DNA of 64,000 nt from Macrococcus carouselicus (GCF_004359515.1 NZ_SCWD01000001.1:992001-1056000), one strand, 5' to 3'. Numbered from the stretch's first letter, positions 17,594-28,192 are shown. Program-made: numbers and translations. The notes: generated by a model not told the origin, from the sequence alone.

Positions 17594-18183
17594 TATTGAT
17601 TATCCTCATTGTTGAAGTCTACTTTTGGAGCATCTTTTGCAGCACTCTCTGCTTTAAAATATTCTTTCTCATGTTTGCCGACAAGACCCGCAAATAAATT
17701 CATCGGGAAGCTCTTGACCACTTTGTTGTAATCCGTGACTTTCTCGTTATAGTCACGACGTGCAACTGCGATACGATTTTCTGTACCTGCCAGTTCGTCA
17801 CGTAAACCTGTAAACTGTGCATCAGCCTTCAGTTCCGGATAAGCTTCGCTGATAGCGATTAAGCGACCTAATGCTGAAGTCATCTCAGCATTGGCTTCAG
17901 CTTTTTCTCCCGCTGTGCCGTTTTCAGTAGCACCTGCCAGTTTAGAACGGGCATCCGCTACAGATTTAAAGACATCAGATTCATGTTTCGCATAACCTTT
18001 GACTGTTTCAACTAAGTTGGGAATTAAATCAAGACGACGTTGAAGCTGTGTATCAATATTTGATTCTTCTCTATTGACATCCTGTTCAAGTGAAACCAGT
18101 CTGTTATAGGGACCCATCACCATACTGCCTAATATAGCAAGCACTGCAAGGATCGCAATAATTGGAATTAATAATTTTTTCAT
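17593..18183 (-). CDS. lemA: LemA family protein
   Basis: The 196-residue protein has an N-terminal membrane helix (about residues 4-24), followed by a long helical domain with the family blocks RRLDLIPNLVETVKGYAKHE and ARRDYNEKVTDYNKVVKSFP. LemA proteins are inner-membrane-anchored helical bundles of unknown biochemical role. The gene precedes the TPM-domain gene and shares one base with it. An aaggagaa binding site precedes the ATG. Confidence 0.93.
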   Translation of the reverse strand: MKKLLIPIIAILAVLAILGSMVMGPYNRLVSLEQDVNREESNIDTQLQRRLDLIPNLVETVKGYAKHESDVFKSVADARSKLAGATENGTAGEKAEANAEMTSALGRLIAISEAYPELKADAQFTGLRDELAGTENRIAVARRDYNEKVTDYNKVVKSFPMNLFAGLVGKHEKEYFKAESAAKDAPKVDFNNEDNQ

Positions 18184-18225
18184 GTCATTTCTCCTTTTTC
18201 ATATGCTATCAGTTTTATACCCTGA

Positions 18226-18249
18226 AAAGACTGGTATTAATCAGTCTTT
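18226..18249 (-). terminator. Probable terminator of tyrS
   Basis: A short inverted repeat, aaagactg / cagtcttt, with an 8-base loop lies just after tyrS. The U run is short. Confidence 0.5.
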
Positions 18250-18253
18250 CTGA

Positions 18254-19525
<1,272 letters not shown>

Positions 19526-19534
19526 TTATTAAAA

Positions 19535-19752
19535 TAAAAAAAGCACCCCTACAGAATGTAAGGGTGCTTGTATACACGGTACCACCATACTTATGATTAC
19601 TCATCACTTAACCGGTGAAAAGGACACCGGAACCGCCAGATCATTCTTAAGGTGTATTCATAAATATCATTTCACCAGTTCACAGCACCACTGGCTCTCT
19701 TCTAGAAATTCATATTTATTACTTGTCCTTCAATCTGTATTATGTAATTATG
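19535..19752 (-). promoter_or_regulatory. T-box riboswitch of tyrS (specifier UAC, Tyr)
   Basis: On the minus strand the leader carries the T-box core tggtggtaccgtg (19575-19587), which can pair in an antiterminator, and a terminator hairpin (19541-19569) followed by a U run. In stem I, the motif gaa is followed by UAC (19654-19656), a tyrosine codon, then acc, exactly where the specifier belongs. Uncharged tRNA-Tyr should therefore switch on tyrS. Confidence 0.93.
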
Positions 19753-19757
19753 TTACT

Positions 19758-19786
19758 AGTTTAATGAATGAATGCTTCTAAGTCAA
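19758..19786 (-). promoter_or_regulatory. Promoter of the tyrS T-box leader
   Basis: On the minus strand TTGACT (19781-19786), a 17-base spacer and TAAACT (19758-19763). Confidence 0.75.
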
Positions 19787-19828
19787 GTCGTTACTATGCT
19801 ATACTGAATATAATTCAGGAGGTCAAAA

Positions 19829-22258
19829 ATGTCTAAATCCCATTCAAATTCTTCTCGCCGGAAGAAACAGTCAAACAACTATTTAACACGTCTGAAGTCC
19901 GTGCAGTGGACACCGTATGTCATTTTTCATTCTCTTTACAAAGTACTGGCGAATCTCGCAATTATTACGCTCATTTCAGGCTTACTCCTCTTTACATTAC
20001 TCGGTGGCTTCGGCGTCGGCTACTTCGCAGCTCTCGTCAAAGATGAACCTGTTCCGTCTGAAAAAGAGCTGAAAAGTATCCTCTACTCCATGAACCAGAG
20101 TTCAACTGTCTATTTTGCGACGGGCGAATCACTGGGAAGCTTAAATGCCGATACACAGCGGACGGTCGTCAAATTCAATCAGGTGTCACCGCATGTCGTA
20201 GACGCACTGGTGTCAACAGAAGATGAAAACTTCTATCAGCATAACGGTATTGTACCGAAAGCCTTTCTGAGAGCCAGTGCGCAGGAATTTCTGGGCAGCG
20301 CCTCAAGTTCAGGTGGTAGTACACTGACTCAGCAGCTTGTCAAAAATCAGCTCCTATCAAACGAAACTTCATTTGAACGTAAAGCAAAGGAAATGCTTCT
20401 TTCGTTCCGAGTTGAAAAAACACTGACGAAGCAGCAGATTCTCGAAGCTTACCTGAATGTTGTCAGCTTCGGTCGTAATACAAACGGCCAGAATATCGCC
20501 GGGATTGAAGCAGCAGCTGAAGGGGTCTTCGGTGTAAAAGCGAAAGACCTTAATATCGCGCAGAGTGCTTATCTAGCCGGTATGCCGCAGAATCCTTATA
20601 CATACACCCCATTTCTGATTACGGGGCAGGTCAAAGATGACAAGGCACTGCAATATGGTTTTGAACGTCAGAAATATGTACTTCAGCGCATGAAAGATGA
20701 AAAGAAGATCACAGATAAAGAATATCAGGAAGCCCTGAAGTTCGATCTGAAAAAATCTTTTGCAGATAGCGTCAATGTGCCTGCTAAAGAATATCCTTTC
20801 CTCACTAAGGAAATTGAAAAGCGTGCTATTGATATTCTAAAGTATGAATTAGCGAAGAAAGATAAGCTTTCTAAGCAGCAACTAGATGAAACACCGATTC
20901 TGAATGAAAAGTATAACGCGATGGCAGATGAAGAAATCAGAAATAACGGTTATTCCATTCAGACCACTATCAATAAACCGATATACGATAAGATGAATGA
21001 AATTAAGTCAAATGACAATTACTACTCATACGCCCGACCTGCTGAAGTGGATGGCAAGACTGTCAATCTGCAGCAGGAAGTCGGTGTTGTCCTGAAGGAA
21101 AATCAATCCGGCAAAATCATTGCGTTTGTAGGGGGCCGTGATTACGAGGAATCTCAGAACAACCACGTGACTCAGACCAGACGTTCACCCGGTTCAACCA
21201 TGAAACCACTGGTTGCATATGCACCTGCCATTGAATACGGCATAACAACACCTGAAACGATGCTCCTCGACAGACGTTTCAAGGTCGGAGAATATTCACC
21301 AGAGAACTACGCCCGTGCAGAGTTCGGCAATGTGACGACTCGTATCGCGCTCATGAACTCATTCAACCTGAGTACGCTCCGGCTTTACTCAGATATCCAG
21401 GACAGAAGACCTTGGGAGTTCCTTGAGAAGATGCATATCAATATTCCGGAAAGTCAGCAGCCTAACCTGTCACTTCCACTCGGTGCGACAGATATGACTC
21501 TCGAGGATAATGTCAACGGCTTCTCTACTTTCGCCAATAAAGGGAAGTATCAGGAAAGCTATATGATTGAAAGCATCAAAAATAACAAAGGGAAAGTCAT
21601 CTACAAACACAAAGCCGCTGCAGAACCTGTATTCAGCGAAGCAACATCTTATATTATGACTGACATGCTTCGCGGCGTCCTCGATACGGGTAGTGCCTAT
21701 GAACTGAAAGGCACATTCCAGTTTAATCAGGACTGGGCCGGTAAAACAGGTACTGCTGAAAACGGTACTGACAGTCTCTTTGTGGCTTACAACCCTAAAG
21801 TCACACTTGGTATCTGGATGGGCTATGATAAACTGATTCCATTCGACGAAGAGAATCATTACCAGCTGAAACTATGGCGTGATATCAATAACAGTATCAC
21901 AGCTATCGATCCGGAGCAGATGGGTGTCAATCAGACATTCAGCCAGCCGGCCAGTGTCCAGAAAACGAAGATCTGCCAGATCACGAACAGCCCAAGTGAT
22001 TCATGCAGTAAAGGTGAACCGACTAAAGACAGTCTTGTCTGGAAAAACACTGACCTCTCCAATAAGACGCTGGATGATCCGAAAGTGCTGGGTCGCCTTG
22101 GAATCAAACTCGATGATAAGACGCGTTCCAAGATTAATCCTAAAGAAACAATCGCGGATGAGTACGCTAAACTGAGAGAACAGAATAAAAAGACGAAAGA
22201 ACAGCTGAAAGCTGAGAAAGAAGCGTTAGAAGCAGCTCAGCAGCCTTTCGCTCAATAA
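19829..22258 (+). CDS. Class A penicillin-binding protein (transglycosylase/transpeptidase), PBP1b-like
   Basis: This bifunctional peptidoglycan synthase has a cytoplasmic basic N-terminus and one membrane helix (about residues 40-68). A GT51 transglycosylase domain follows, with the catalytic glutamate in STEDENFYQHNG near 131 and the GGSTLTQQLVKNQ and LNVVSFGRN motifs. The transpeptidase domain has S456 and K459 (STMK), an SFN motif and K639-T-G. The C-terminal tail is Lys/Glu-rich. The sequence resembles streptococcal PBP1b (for example MNQSSTVYF, SSSGGSTLTQQL and FGRNTNGQNIAG) far more than S. aureus PBP2. It is a single gene, divergent from tyrS, with an aggagg binding site. Confidence 0.93.
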   Translation: MSKSHSNSSRRKKQSNNYLTRLKSVQWTPYVIFHSLYKVLANLAIITLISGLLLFTLLGGFGVGYFAALVKDEPVPSEKELKSILYSMNQSSTVYFATGESLGSLNADTQRTVVKFNQVSPHVVDALVSTEDENFYQHNGIVPKAFLRASAQEFLGSASSSGGSTLTQQLVKNQLLSNETSFERKAKEMLLSFRVEKTLTKQQILEAYLNVVSFGRNTNGQNIAGIEAAAEGVFGVKAKDLNIAQSAYLAGMPQNPYTYTPFLITGQVKDDKALQYGFERQKYVLQRMKDEKKITDKEYQEALKFDLKKSFADSVNVPAKEYPFLTKEIEKRAIDILKYELAKKDKLSKQQLDETPILNEKYNAMADEEIRNNGYSIQTTINKPIYDKMNEIKSNDNYYSYARPAEVDGKTVNLQQEVGVVLKENQSGKIIAFVGGRDYEESQNNHVTQTRRSPGSTMKPLVAYAPAIEYGITTPETMLLDRRFKVGEYSPENYARAEFGNVTTRIALMNSFNLSTLRLYSDIQDRRPWEFLEKMHINIPESQQPNLSLPLGATDMTLEDNVNGFSTFANKGKYQESYMIESIKNNKGKVIYKHKAAAEPVFSEATSYIMTDMLRGVLDTGSAYELKGTFQFNQDWAGKTGTAENGTDSLFVAYNPKVTLGIWMGYDKLIPFDEENHYQLKLWRDINNSITAIDPEQMGVNQTFSQPASVQKTKICQITNSPSDSCSKGEPTKDSLVWKNTDLSNKTLDDPKVLGRLGIKLDDKTRSKINPKETIADEYAKLREQNKKTKEQLKAEKEALEAAQQPFAQ

Positions 22259-22261
22259 AAT

Positions 22262-22297
22262 AAAGAGCCCTTGCCATTTAAATGGCAAGGGCTCTTT
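22262..22297 (+). terminator. Terminator of the PBP gene
   Basis: A perfect palindrome of 36 bases, aaagagcccttgccattt and its inverse. It has essentially no separate loop and ends in a short T run. Confidence 0.88.
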
Positions 22298-22302
22298 CAT
22301 CG

Positions 22303-22336
22303 AAAAAAAAGATGCATCCAGCTGGATGCACCTTTT
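22303..22336 (-). terminator. Terminator of fhs
   Basis: A stem of ggtgcatcc / ggatgcatc followed on the minus strand by a run of eight U. It is placed back to back with the PBP terminator between the converging genes. Confidence 0.88.
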
Positions 22337-22343
22337 TGATTGT

Positions 22344-24011
22344 TTAGAATAAGCCTACAGCATTACCGTTTTCATCGATGTCCATGTTCAGAGCTGCTGG
22401 CTGTTTCGGTAAACCAGGCATTGTCATGATATCACCTGTCAAGGCAACAATAAAGCCTGCACCTGTTTTAGGGATTAATTCACGGATTGTGATTTCGAAA
22501 CCAGCTGGACGGCCTAATTTTTTAGGGTCATCAGTGAATGAATACTGAGTTTTAGCCATACATACCGGATAGTTATCCCAACCGTTGTCTTTGATCGTTT
22601 TAAGTTGTTTTTTCGCGCTGTCAGCGAATACAACATCATCACCGCCGTAGATATCCTGTACAATTTTACGGATTTTCTCTTCGACCGGTAACTCAAGTTC
22701 GTATAAAGGTTTGAAGTTCTGTTCTGTTTCCATCACTTCTTTAACGAGATTAGCAAGCTCTACGCCGCCTTCTCCGCCTTTTTCCCATACTTCTGTCAGC
22801 GCGATTTTGATGTTGCGGTCTGCACACCATTCTTTGACGAAATTCACTTCTTCTTCAGTATCAGTCACGAATGCGTTTAACGCAACAACCGGCTCTACAC
22901 CAAATTGTTTTAAGTTCTCTAAGTGTTTCTCTAAGTTCACGATCCCTTTTTTAACAGCTTCAACGTTTTCAGCTTTCAGTTCATCCTTCGCTACGCCACC
23001 ATGCATTTTCATCGCACGGATTGTCGCCACGACTACGATAGCACTTGGCTCAAGTCCTGCACGACGTGCTTTGATATCCATAAATTTCTCTGCACCTAAG
23101 TCAGAACCGAAGCCTGATTCAGTGACCACTATATCTGCCAGCTGACGAGCTGTGTTTGTTGCGATGATTGAGTTACAGCCATGCGCGATGTTAGCGAATG
23201 GACCACCATGGATTAAAGCAGGTGTCCCTTCGATTGTCTGTACTAAGTTAGGTTTGATAGCATCTTTCAGAATCAGTGCTAATGCACCTTGAACACCTAA
23301 ATCACCGACCATAACCGGTTTGCGGTCATAAGTGAAACCGATTGTGATCTTAGCAATGTTCTCTTTTAACTCGTGAACGTCACGTGATAAGCAGAACACA
23401 GCCATGATTTCACTTGCTACTGTAATATCAAAACCATCTTCACGAGGTACGCCTTTGAAAGGTCCACCAAGTCCCACTACGACTTGCCGTAAAGTTCGGT
23501 CGTTCATATCAAGTACACGTTTCCATGAAATACGACGAGGGTCGATATTCAACTGGTTGCCTTGATAGATATGGTTATCGATAAATGCAGCTAATGCATT
23601 GTTTGCAGTCGTGATGGCGTGTAAGTCACCATTGAAGTGTAAGTTGATCTCCTCCATCGGTAATACTTGAGCGTAGCCACCACCTGTTGCGCCACCTTTC
23701 ATACCAAATACAGGTCCAAGAGATGGTTCACGAAGAGCGACCATAACGTTTTCACCGATTTTTTTGAATGCATCACTTAAGCCGACCGTCACAGTAGATT
23801 TACCTTCACCAGCTGGTGTCGGACTCATCGCAGTAACCAATACCACTTTACCATTAACAGGTCTGTCGATTAACTGTGTATTGATTTTTGCTTTGTAAAA
23901 ACCATAAGGTTCTACTGCTTCTGTTGGAATACCCGCTGCTTCAGCGATTTCCTGAATCGGACGAATCTCAGAGCGATTTGCAATTTCTAAATCTGATAAA
24001 TATTCAGCCAT
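22344..24011 (-). CDS. fhs: Formate--tetrahydrofolate ligase
   Basis: Fhs makes 10-formyltetrahydrofolate from formate, ATP and THF for purine synthesis and initiator-tRNA formylation. The 555-residue protein has the P-loop-like motif [15 protein letters not shown] near residue 67 and the FTHFS blocks [13 protein letters not shown] and [22 protein letters not shown] at the C-terminus. In S. aureus, acsA and acuAC lie between fhs and ccpA; here fhs is directly next to ccpA. The promoter is on the minus strand just upstream. Confidence 0.97.
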   Translation of the reverse strand: MAEYLSDLEIANRSEIRPIQEIAEAAGIPTEAVEPYGFYKAKINTQLIDRPVNGKVVLVTAMSPTPAGEGKSTVTVGLSDAFKKIGENVMVALREPSLGPVFGMKGGATGGGYAQVLPMEEINLHFNGDLHAITTANNALAAFIDNHIYQGNQLNIDPRRISWKRVLDMNDRTLRQVVVGLGGPFKGVPREDGFDITVASEIMAVFCLSRDVHELKENIAKITIGFTYDRKPVMVGDLGVQGALALILKDAIKPNLVQTIEGTPALIHGGPFANIAHGCNSIIATNTARQLADIVVTESGFGSDLGAEKFMDIKARRAGLEPSAIVVVATIRAMKMHGGVAKDELKAENVEAVKKGIVNLEKHLENLKQFGVEPVVALNAFVTDTEEEVNFVKEWCADRNIKIALTEVWEKGGEGGVELANLVKEVMETEQNFKPLYELELPVEEKIRKIVQDIYGGDDVVFADSAKKQLKTIKDNGWDNYPVCMAKTQYSFTDDPKKLGRPAGFEITIRELIPKTGAGFIVALTGDIMTMPGLPKQPAALNMDIDENGNAVGLF

Positions 24012-24052
24012 TATAATATGTCTCTCCCTTAATTGATTTTACCGCCTCTTTA

Positions 24053-24081
24053 ATCATAAGATAAAGCGGTTACAATGTCGA
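24053..24081 (-). promoter_or_regulatory. fhs promoter with cre-like sequence in the spacer
   Basis: On the minus strand TCGACA (24076-24081), a 17-base spacer and TATGAT (24053-24058). A sequence with 12 of 14 matches to the cre consensus (ATAAAGCGGTTACA on the plus strand, 24061-24074) fills the spacer. Confidence 0.6.
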
Positions 24082-24097
24082 CCTATTTGACCCAAAA

Positions 24098-24131
24098 AAT
24101 AAAGAATCAACTCAAGTTGATTCTTTATCTT
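24098..24131 (-). terminator. Terminator of ccpA
   Basis: A stem of aaagaatcaac / gttgattcttt with a short loop, followed on the minus strand by attttttgg. It overlaps the ccpA stop codon. Confidence 0.85.
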
Positions 24132-25114
24132 GTCGTCCCTCTATAATCGATTTTATAAGGCAGTACCACGTTCTTTTCTTCAATATTTTCATCATTCATA
24201 TATTTGGTCAATAGACGCATACCGACTGCTCCGATATCATACAGCGGCTGCATGACACTGGAGAGCTTCGGACGAACCATCTGTACAAGACGCGTGTTAT
24301 TGAAGCTGATGATCTGCAGGTCCTCTGGTACCTGTAACCCGGCATCCTGTGCGGCATGTACAATACCGATCGCCTGCTCATCACTGATGCAGAGAATTGC
24401 TTCAGGCTTCTGTTCCTTCAGATGACTGAATGCTTTTTCGCCGTCCCGGTATTGTTCATCACCGATATAGATAGCATGGTCACTGAGAGTAAGGTCGTTC
24501 GCTTTAAGTACCGCTTTCATACCTGCCTGTACATCTTTAAGTGCTTTCGCAGAGTAGCCGCCGCCGACAAACGCAAACCTTCTGAGACCTTGCTTGACAA
24601 GACGTTCTGTAATCTCAGAACTCGCTTTATAATAGTCGATATTCACTGCAGGCAATGTCTCATTCACATCATTTGTTCCTGAAACTACAACAGGGACAGG
24701 TGCTGATTCAATCAGCTTCAAAGTTTCACCTGATAATGTGCCACCGAGAAAAATGATCCCATCGACCTGTTTACTGAGCAGATTATTAAAGATTTCGTGC
24801 TCTTTAACCGGATCGTTGTCAGAGTTTGAGATAATCGTCTGATATTTATACATCTTTGCGACATCCTCAAGTCCACGGGCAAGCTCTGAGTAATAAATAT
24901 TGGAAATGTCCGGAATAATAACACCGACTGTCGTCGTTTTTTTACTGGCAAGTCCTCTTGCTACTGCATTAGGTCGGTAATTGAGACGCTGAATCACTTC
25001 ATTGACTCTGTCTCTCGTAGCAGACTTTACATTAGGGTTGCCATTAACAACCCTTGACACTGTGGCCATAGACACTTTGGCTTCACGCGCGACATCATAG
25101 ATAGTAATTGTCAT
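24125..25114 (-). CDS. ccpA: Catabolite control protein A
   Basis: CcpA is the LacI-family regulator that, with HPr-Ser-P, binds cre sites and controls carbon catabolite repression. The 329-residue protein has the N-terminal helix-turn-helix ([17 protein letters not shown]) and the periplasmic-binding-like core (about 60-329). An aggagg site precedes the ATG. The gene is its own unit, with an extended -10 promoter and a terminator. A strong cre-like sequence sits between promoter and binding site, so autoregulation is likely. Position next to aroA is the same as in B. subtilis and S. aureus. Confidence 0.97.
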   Translation of the reverse strand: MTITIYDVAREAKVSMATVSRVVNGNPNVKSATRDRVNEVIQRLNYRPNAVARGLASKKTTTVGVIIPDISNIYYSELARGLEDVAKMYKYQTIISNSDNDPVKEHEIFNNLLSKQVDGIIFLGGTLSGETLKLIESAPVPVVVSGTNDVNETLPAVNIDYYKASSEITERLVKQGLRRFAFVGGGYSAKALKDVQAGMKAVLKANDLTLSDHAIYIGDEQYRDGEKAFSHLKEQKPEAILCISDEQAIGIVHAAQDAGLQVPEDLQIISFNNTRLVQMVRPKLSSVMQPLYDIGAVGMRLLTKYMNDENIEEKNVVLPYKIDYRGTTR

Positions 25115-25124
25115 GATGACCTCC

Positions 25125-25149
25125 TGTAATCGTTTTCTTCTCCATTATA
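25125..25149 (-). promoter_or_regulatory. ccpA promoter with cre-like site at the start point
   Basis: An extended -10 element (TG-n-TATAAT; TATAAT at 25144-25149 on the minus strand) is followed by TGTAATCGTTTTCT (plus strand 25125-25138). That sequence matches TGWAANCGNTNWCA at 13 of 14 positions and lies directly upstream of the Shine-Dalgarno sequence. Confidence 0.65.
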
Positions 25150-25172
25150 TCACGCTTTTTGACAATGTTATA

Positions 25173-26246
25173 TTATAAATATAACTGACGTGCTTTGTCA
25201 ATTTCATGAAAAAAGGCATCGAATTCGACAAGGTCCATCTGCTGACCAGCATCACTGAGTGCTACAGCAGGATCAGGATGAACTTCAGCCATCACTCCAT
25301 CCGCACCTACAGCAAGAGCAGCTTTAGCAACAGGCAGCATGATATCTTTACGTCCTGTTGAGTGAGTGACATCGACCAGCACAGGCAGATGTGTACCCTG
25401 CTTCAGAATAGGGACTGCAGAGATATCCAGTGTATTGCGCGTTGCTTTTTCGTAAGTTCTTATACCACGTTCACAGAGTATGATCTGACTATTACCATTT
25501 GAGTGAATATATTCAGCAGCATAAATAAATTCCTCTATAGTAGCAGATAGACCGCGTTTGAGCAGTATAGGCTTGTTGGATTTTCCTGCTTCTTTCAGCA
25601 GCTCAAAGTTCTGCATATTACGTGCACCAATCTGGAAGACATCTACATACTGGTCTGCCATCTCAAAATGATCGGGATGCACAATTTCAGATACGATATT
25701 CAAACCATATTTTTTATTCATCTCTTTGAGGATTTTAAGACCTTCCTCACCTAGTCCCTGGAAATCATAGGGAGAAGTACGAGGTTTAAAAGCGCCCCCC
25801 CGCATAAACTTCTGACCTTTAGCAGCCAGCTCTTTTGCTATAGCCTCTACCTGGTCATAAGATTCAACAGAGCAAGGACCGAAGACGAAAATCTTCTCCG
25901 TAGTCCCAATCTGAGCGCCATTACCAAAGGATACAATTGTATCTTCAGGTTTCAGTTTTCTTGAGACAAGCAGATGCTTCTCATTTTGAGCCTGCTGCAG
26001 CTCTGTCGATGCTTTAAAGATTTCCTTGAACAACTGTTTAATCACGTTATCATCATAAGGCCCATTATTACTCTCAAGCAGTTGATTCAGCATTTCTTTT
26101 TCGCGCATCGGATCATATATATCAGTGCCGGATTTCACTTTCTCCTGGCCAATTTTTTTAGCGATATGGCCTCGTTCAGAAAGCAGTTCCAATATGGCAA
26201 AATTGATTTCCTCAATTCTATTTCTTAAGTTAGCTAGTTCAGACAT
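25173..26246 (-). CDS. aroA: Chorismate mutase / DAHP synthase fusion
   Basis: The enzyme condenses phosphoenolpyruvate and erythrose-4-phosphate to DAHP, the first step of the shikimate pathway. The 357-residue protein has an N-terminal AroQ chorismate mutase domain (about residues 1-85), which in Bacilli mainly senses chorismate or prephenate for feedback. A DAHP synthase barrel follows, with [22 protein letters not shown] and [10 protein letters not shown]. The symbol follows Bacillus use (aroA, also aroG). It is placed between ccpA and ytxH, as in Bacillus. Confidence 0.95.
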   Translation of the reverse strand: MSELANLRNRIEEINFAILELLSERGHIAKKIGQEKVKSGTDIYDPMREKEMLNQLLESNNGPYDDNVIKQLFKEIFKASTELQQAQNEKHLLVSRKLKPEDTIVSFGNGAQIGTTEKIFVFGPCSVESYDQVEAIAKELAAKGQKFMRGGAFKPRTSPYDFQGLGEEGLKILKEMNKKYGLNIVSEIVHPDHFEMADQYVDVFQIGARNMQNFELLKEAGKSNKPILLKRGLSATIEEFIYAAEYIHSNGNSQIILCERGIRTYEKATRNTLDISAVPILKQGTHLPVLVDVTHSTGRKDIMLPVAKAALAVGADGVMAEVHPDPAVALSDAGQQMDLVEFDAFFHEIDKARQLYL

Positions 26247-26277
26247 CAGTAGTACACCTCTTAATTTATAAATTAAA

Positions 26278-26309
26278 AAAATAGCAGGGCTGGAATCACC
26301 CTACTATTC
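26278..26309 (-). terminator. Terminator after ytxH
   Basis: A stem of atagtaggg / ccctgctat, followed on the minus strand by a run of seven U. Confidence 0.83.
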
Positions 26310-26335
26310 TATCACAGGATTTAAGTAATCTCTTA

Positions 26336-27523
26336 CTATTTGTTCTTACCCTGTCTGTTATTATTATTCTTTTTATTACTCTGATTTTTGTTATTTTTAT
26401 TAACGTTACCGCTTACATTGTCGTTATTCTTTTTATAGTTCTCGATAGTGCTGTCTGTATTTTTATCAACGACTGCTAATGGTTCTGTTAACGAATCATC
26501 GTTTACTTCTTCTTTGATGGCACGACGTTGAGCGGCTAATGCCTCTTCATCTGCTGAATTATCCTTTAACTGAGTATCAGTTTTGACATCTGTATTATTT
26601 TTAGCTCTGTCATCCACTTCTACAACTTTGACTGTAGCATGCGGTTGAGTCGTCTGACTTTTATTTTCTTCTTTTTTCTCTTCGGCTTTTTCTTTAACTT
26701 CTTCGGCTTTTTGAGCAGCCTGATCTTTAACTTCGCCTGCTTTCTGTGCAAGCTGTTCTTTGACTTCAGGTGCTTTCTCTGCTACTTTGTTCTGAACTTC
26801 GCCCGCTTTCTGTGCAAGCTGTTCTTTGACTTCAGGTGCTTTCTCTGCTACTTTGTTCTGAACTTCGCCCGCTTTCTGTGCAAGCTGTTCTTTGACTTCA
26901 GGTGCTTTCTCTGCTACTTTTTCCTGCACGACTGCTGCTGTCTGTACAACCTGTTCCTGCACAACGCCCGCTTTCTGGGCGATCTGATCTTTTACTGCCG
27001 GCGCTTTTTCTGCAATTTTCTCCTGAACTTCTCCCGCTTTCTGAACAACCTGATCTTTGATTTCTATTGCTTTATCTTTAACTCCGCTCACTTTTTCAGT
27101 GACTTTGTTTTTGATTTCATCAGTTTTTGAAGGCTCGTCTGAATGATTATCTGTAGAATTTGCTGCACCCTCTTTTAAAGTAACGACTTTTCTGTTGATA
27201 TCATTCTTAAGATCGCGTCCAGGTTTCGGAGCAAGAAGTAAACCGGCTAATGTACCAAGCGCGATCCCTGCAGTTAAGCCAAATGTGAAGTCACGGGCTA
27301 TTGTATTTTTGCATTGTACTTCATATTCCTTAACTGAATGTGTATGTAAATCTCGGTTATAAGTATTGTTATTTCTGTCTTTGTAGCTGACGTTATCTTG
27401 TAAGTTTTTTACGCCTTGATAATTTCTACCGTCATTTTGAACTTGACCGCCGTTTGACTTGTATACCGTTACCGTTTCATTGTTTTTACCATTTTTAAGT
27501 TCTCTGTTGTAAGTGTTGACCAT
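26336..27523 (-). CDS. ytxH: YtxH-domain stress protein with long helical repeats
   Basis: The 395-residue protein has an Asn/Arg-rich N-terminus, then a YtxH-type membrane segment with the glycine pattern GLTAGIALGTLAGLLLAPKPGRDL (about residues 83-107). It continues as a long charged helix made of 11- and 22-residue repeats such as EVKEQLAQKAGEVQNKVAEKAP, rich in Ala, Lys, Glu and Gln and reminiscent of LEA or apolipoprotein-like proteins. It ends in an Asn/Lys tail. B. subtilis YtxH is a short general-stress protein, so this one is greatly extended. It follows ytxG, whose SigB-type promoter probably drives both with partial termination between. A taaggagg binding site precedes the ATG. Confidence 0.85.
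   Translation of the reverse strand: MVNTYNRELKNGKNNETVTVYKSNGGQVQNDGRNYQGVKNLQDNVSYKDRNNNTYNRDLHTHSVKEYEVQCKNTIARDFTFGLTAGIALGTLAGLLLAPKPGRDLKNDINRKVVTLKEGAANSTDNHSDEPSKTDEIKNKVTEKVSGVKDKAIEIKDQVVQKAGEVQEKIAEKAPAVKDQIAQKAGVVQEQVVQTAAVVQEKVAEKAPEVKEQLAQKAGEVQNKVAEKAPEVKEQLAQKAGEVQNKVAEKAPEVKEQLAQKAGEVKDQAAQKAEEVKEKAEEKKEENKSQTTQPHATVKVVEVDDRAKNNTDVKTDTQLKDNSADEEALAAQRRAIKEEVNDDSLTEPLAVVDKNTDSTIENYKKNNDNVSGNVNKNNKNQSNKKNNNNRQGKNK
26756..26923. repeat. 66-bp tandem repeat inside ytxH
   Basis: Two adjacent identical 66-base units (26756-26821 and 26822-26887) are followed by a partial third copy. Each unit encodes 22 residues. Flanking sequence shows more divergent copies of the same pattern. 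Confidence 0.93.
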
Positions 27524-27554
27524 GTTAATTCTCCTCCTTAAGGTATAAAAAATA

Positions 27555-27583
27555 GGAATATACTTATTTAGCTAGTATATTCC
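27555..27583 (-). terminator. Terminator-like hairpin between ytxG and ytxH
   Basis: A stem of ggaatatact / agtatattcc (one shifted base), followed on the minus strand by tattttttat. It may act as a partial terminator that sets the ytxG to ytxH ratio. Confidence 0.7.
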
Positions 27584-27606
27584 CATTATTGAGTTGTTTA
27601 AACTTA

Positions 27607-28146
27607 TTATTTGTTTAAGCCTGCATTAATTCTGTCTTCATCTACGTTTTCATAGTGCGCAGTATCTTTGCTGAAGACTTCACGGTTTGTGTTGTCTGTT
27701 ACCACCTGGTTTGAGAAGTCATACGCATTGCGGCGTTCTTTTCTCATTTTCCATTTGTCCGCTACTTCCATAGCGACGTTTGACCACTGAACAACCTGTG
27801 CGATCTGATCTTTGTTGTTTGCGATGTTGTGTGTGATAGATGTTGTAACACGGTCTACTGAGCTGTTTAAATTGTTAACAGTTCCGCCGATGCCTTGTAC
27901 AGCATCAACTACTGTATTTAAACGTGCTGATTTATCCTGAACATCCTCAGCCAGTCTGTTTGTTTTGTGTAATAAGTCAGTTGATTCACGTGTGATACCT
28001 TGAATCTGACCTTCAACACCGTCCAGCGTTTTTGCAACGTGGTCTAAGTTTTTCTTAACTGAAAGTAAAACGATAACGATACCGATACACAGAATCAAAA
28101 ATGCGATTGCAGCGATAATACCGGCAATGGGTAAAATCCATTCCAT
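27607..28146 (-). CDS. ytxG: DUF948 family protein YtxG
   Basis: The 179-residue protein has an N-terminal membrane helix (about residues 5-28), followed by an amphipathic helical region with weak heptads (VEGQIQGITRESTDLLHKTNRLAED), the DUF948 pattern. The function is unknown; in B. subtilis ytxG and ytxH belong to the SigB general-stress regulon. The promoter here matches the SigB consensus closely, supporting the same control. It lies between murC and ytxH in the same order as in Bacillus. Confidence 0.88.
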   Translation of the reverse strand: MEWILPIAGIIAAIAFLILCIGIVIVLLSVKKNLDHVAKTLDGVEGQIQGITRESTDLLHKTNRLAEDVQDKSARLNTVVDAVQGIGGTVNNLNSSVDRVTTSITHNIANNKDQIAQVVQWSNVAMEVADKWKMRKERRNAYDFSNQVVTDNTNREVFSKDTAHYENVDEDRINAGLNK

Positions 28147-28192
28147 AGTAAGTCCCTCCTAAGTGTGATTATCCTTAATTTACTCTTTAATA

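Noticed and set aside
19593-19781. A 62-codon plus-strand frame between tyrS and the PBP gene
   Set aside because: It is antisense to the tyrS T-box leader, which fully explains the sequence.
26756-26923. Regular direct repeats that might suggest a CRISPR array
   Set aside because: The units are contiguous, without unique spacers, and in frame with ytxH.
26639-27130. A Phe-rich 163-codon frame on the plus strand, which could look like a repeated membrane protein
   Set aside because: It is the reverse reading of the Lys/Glu/Ala repeats of ytxH; it starts within coding sequence and has no signals of its own.
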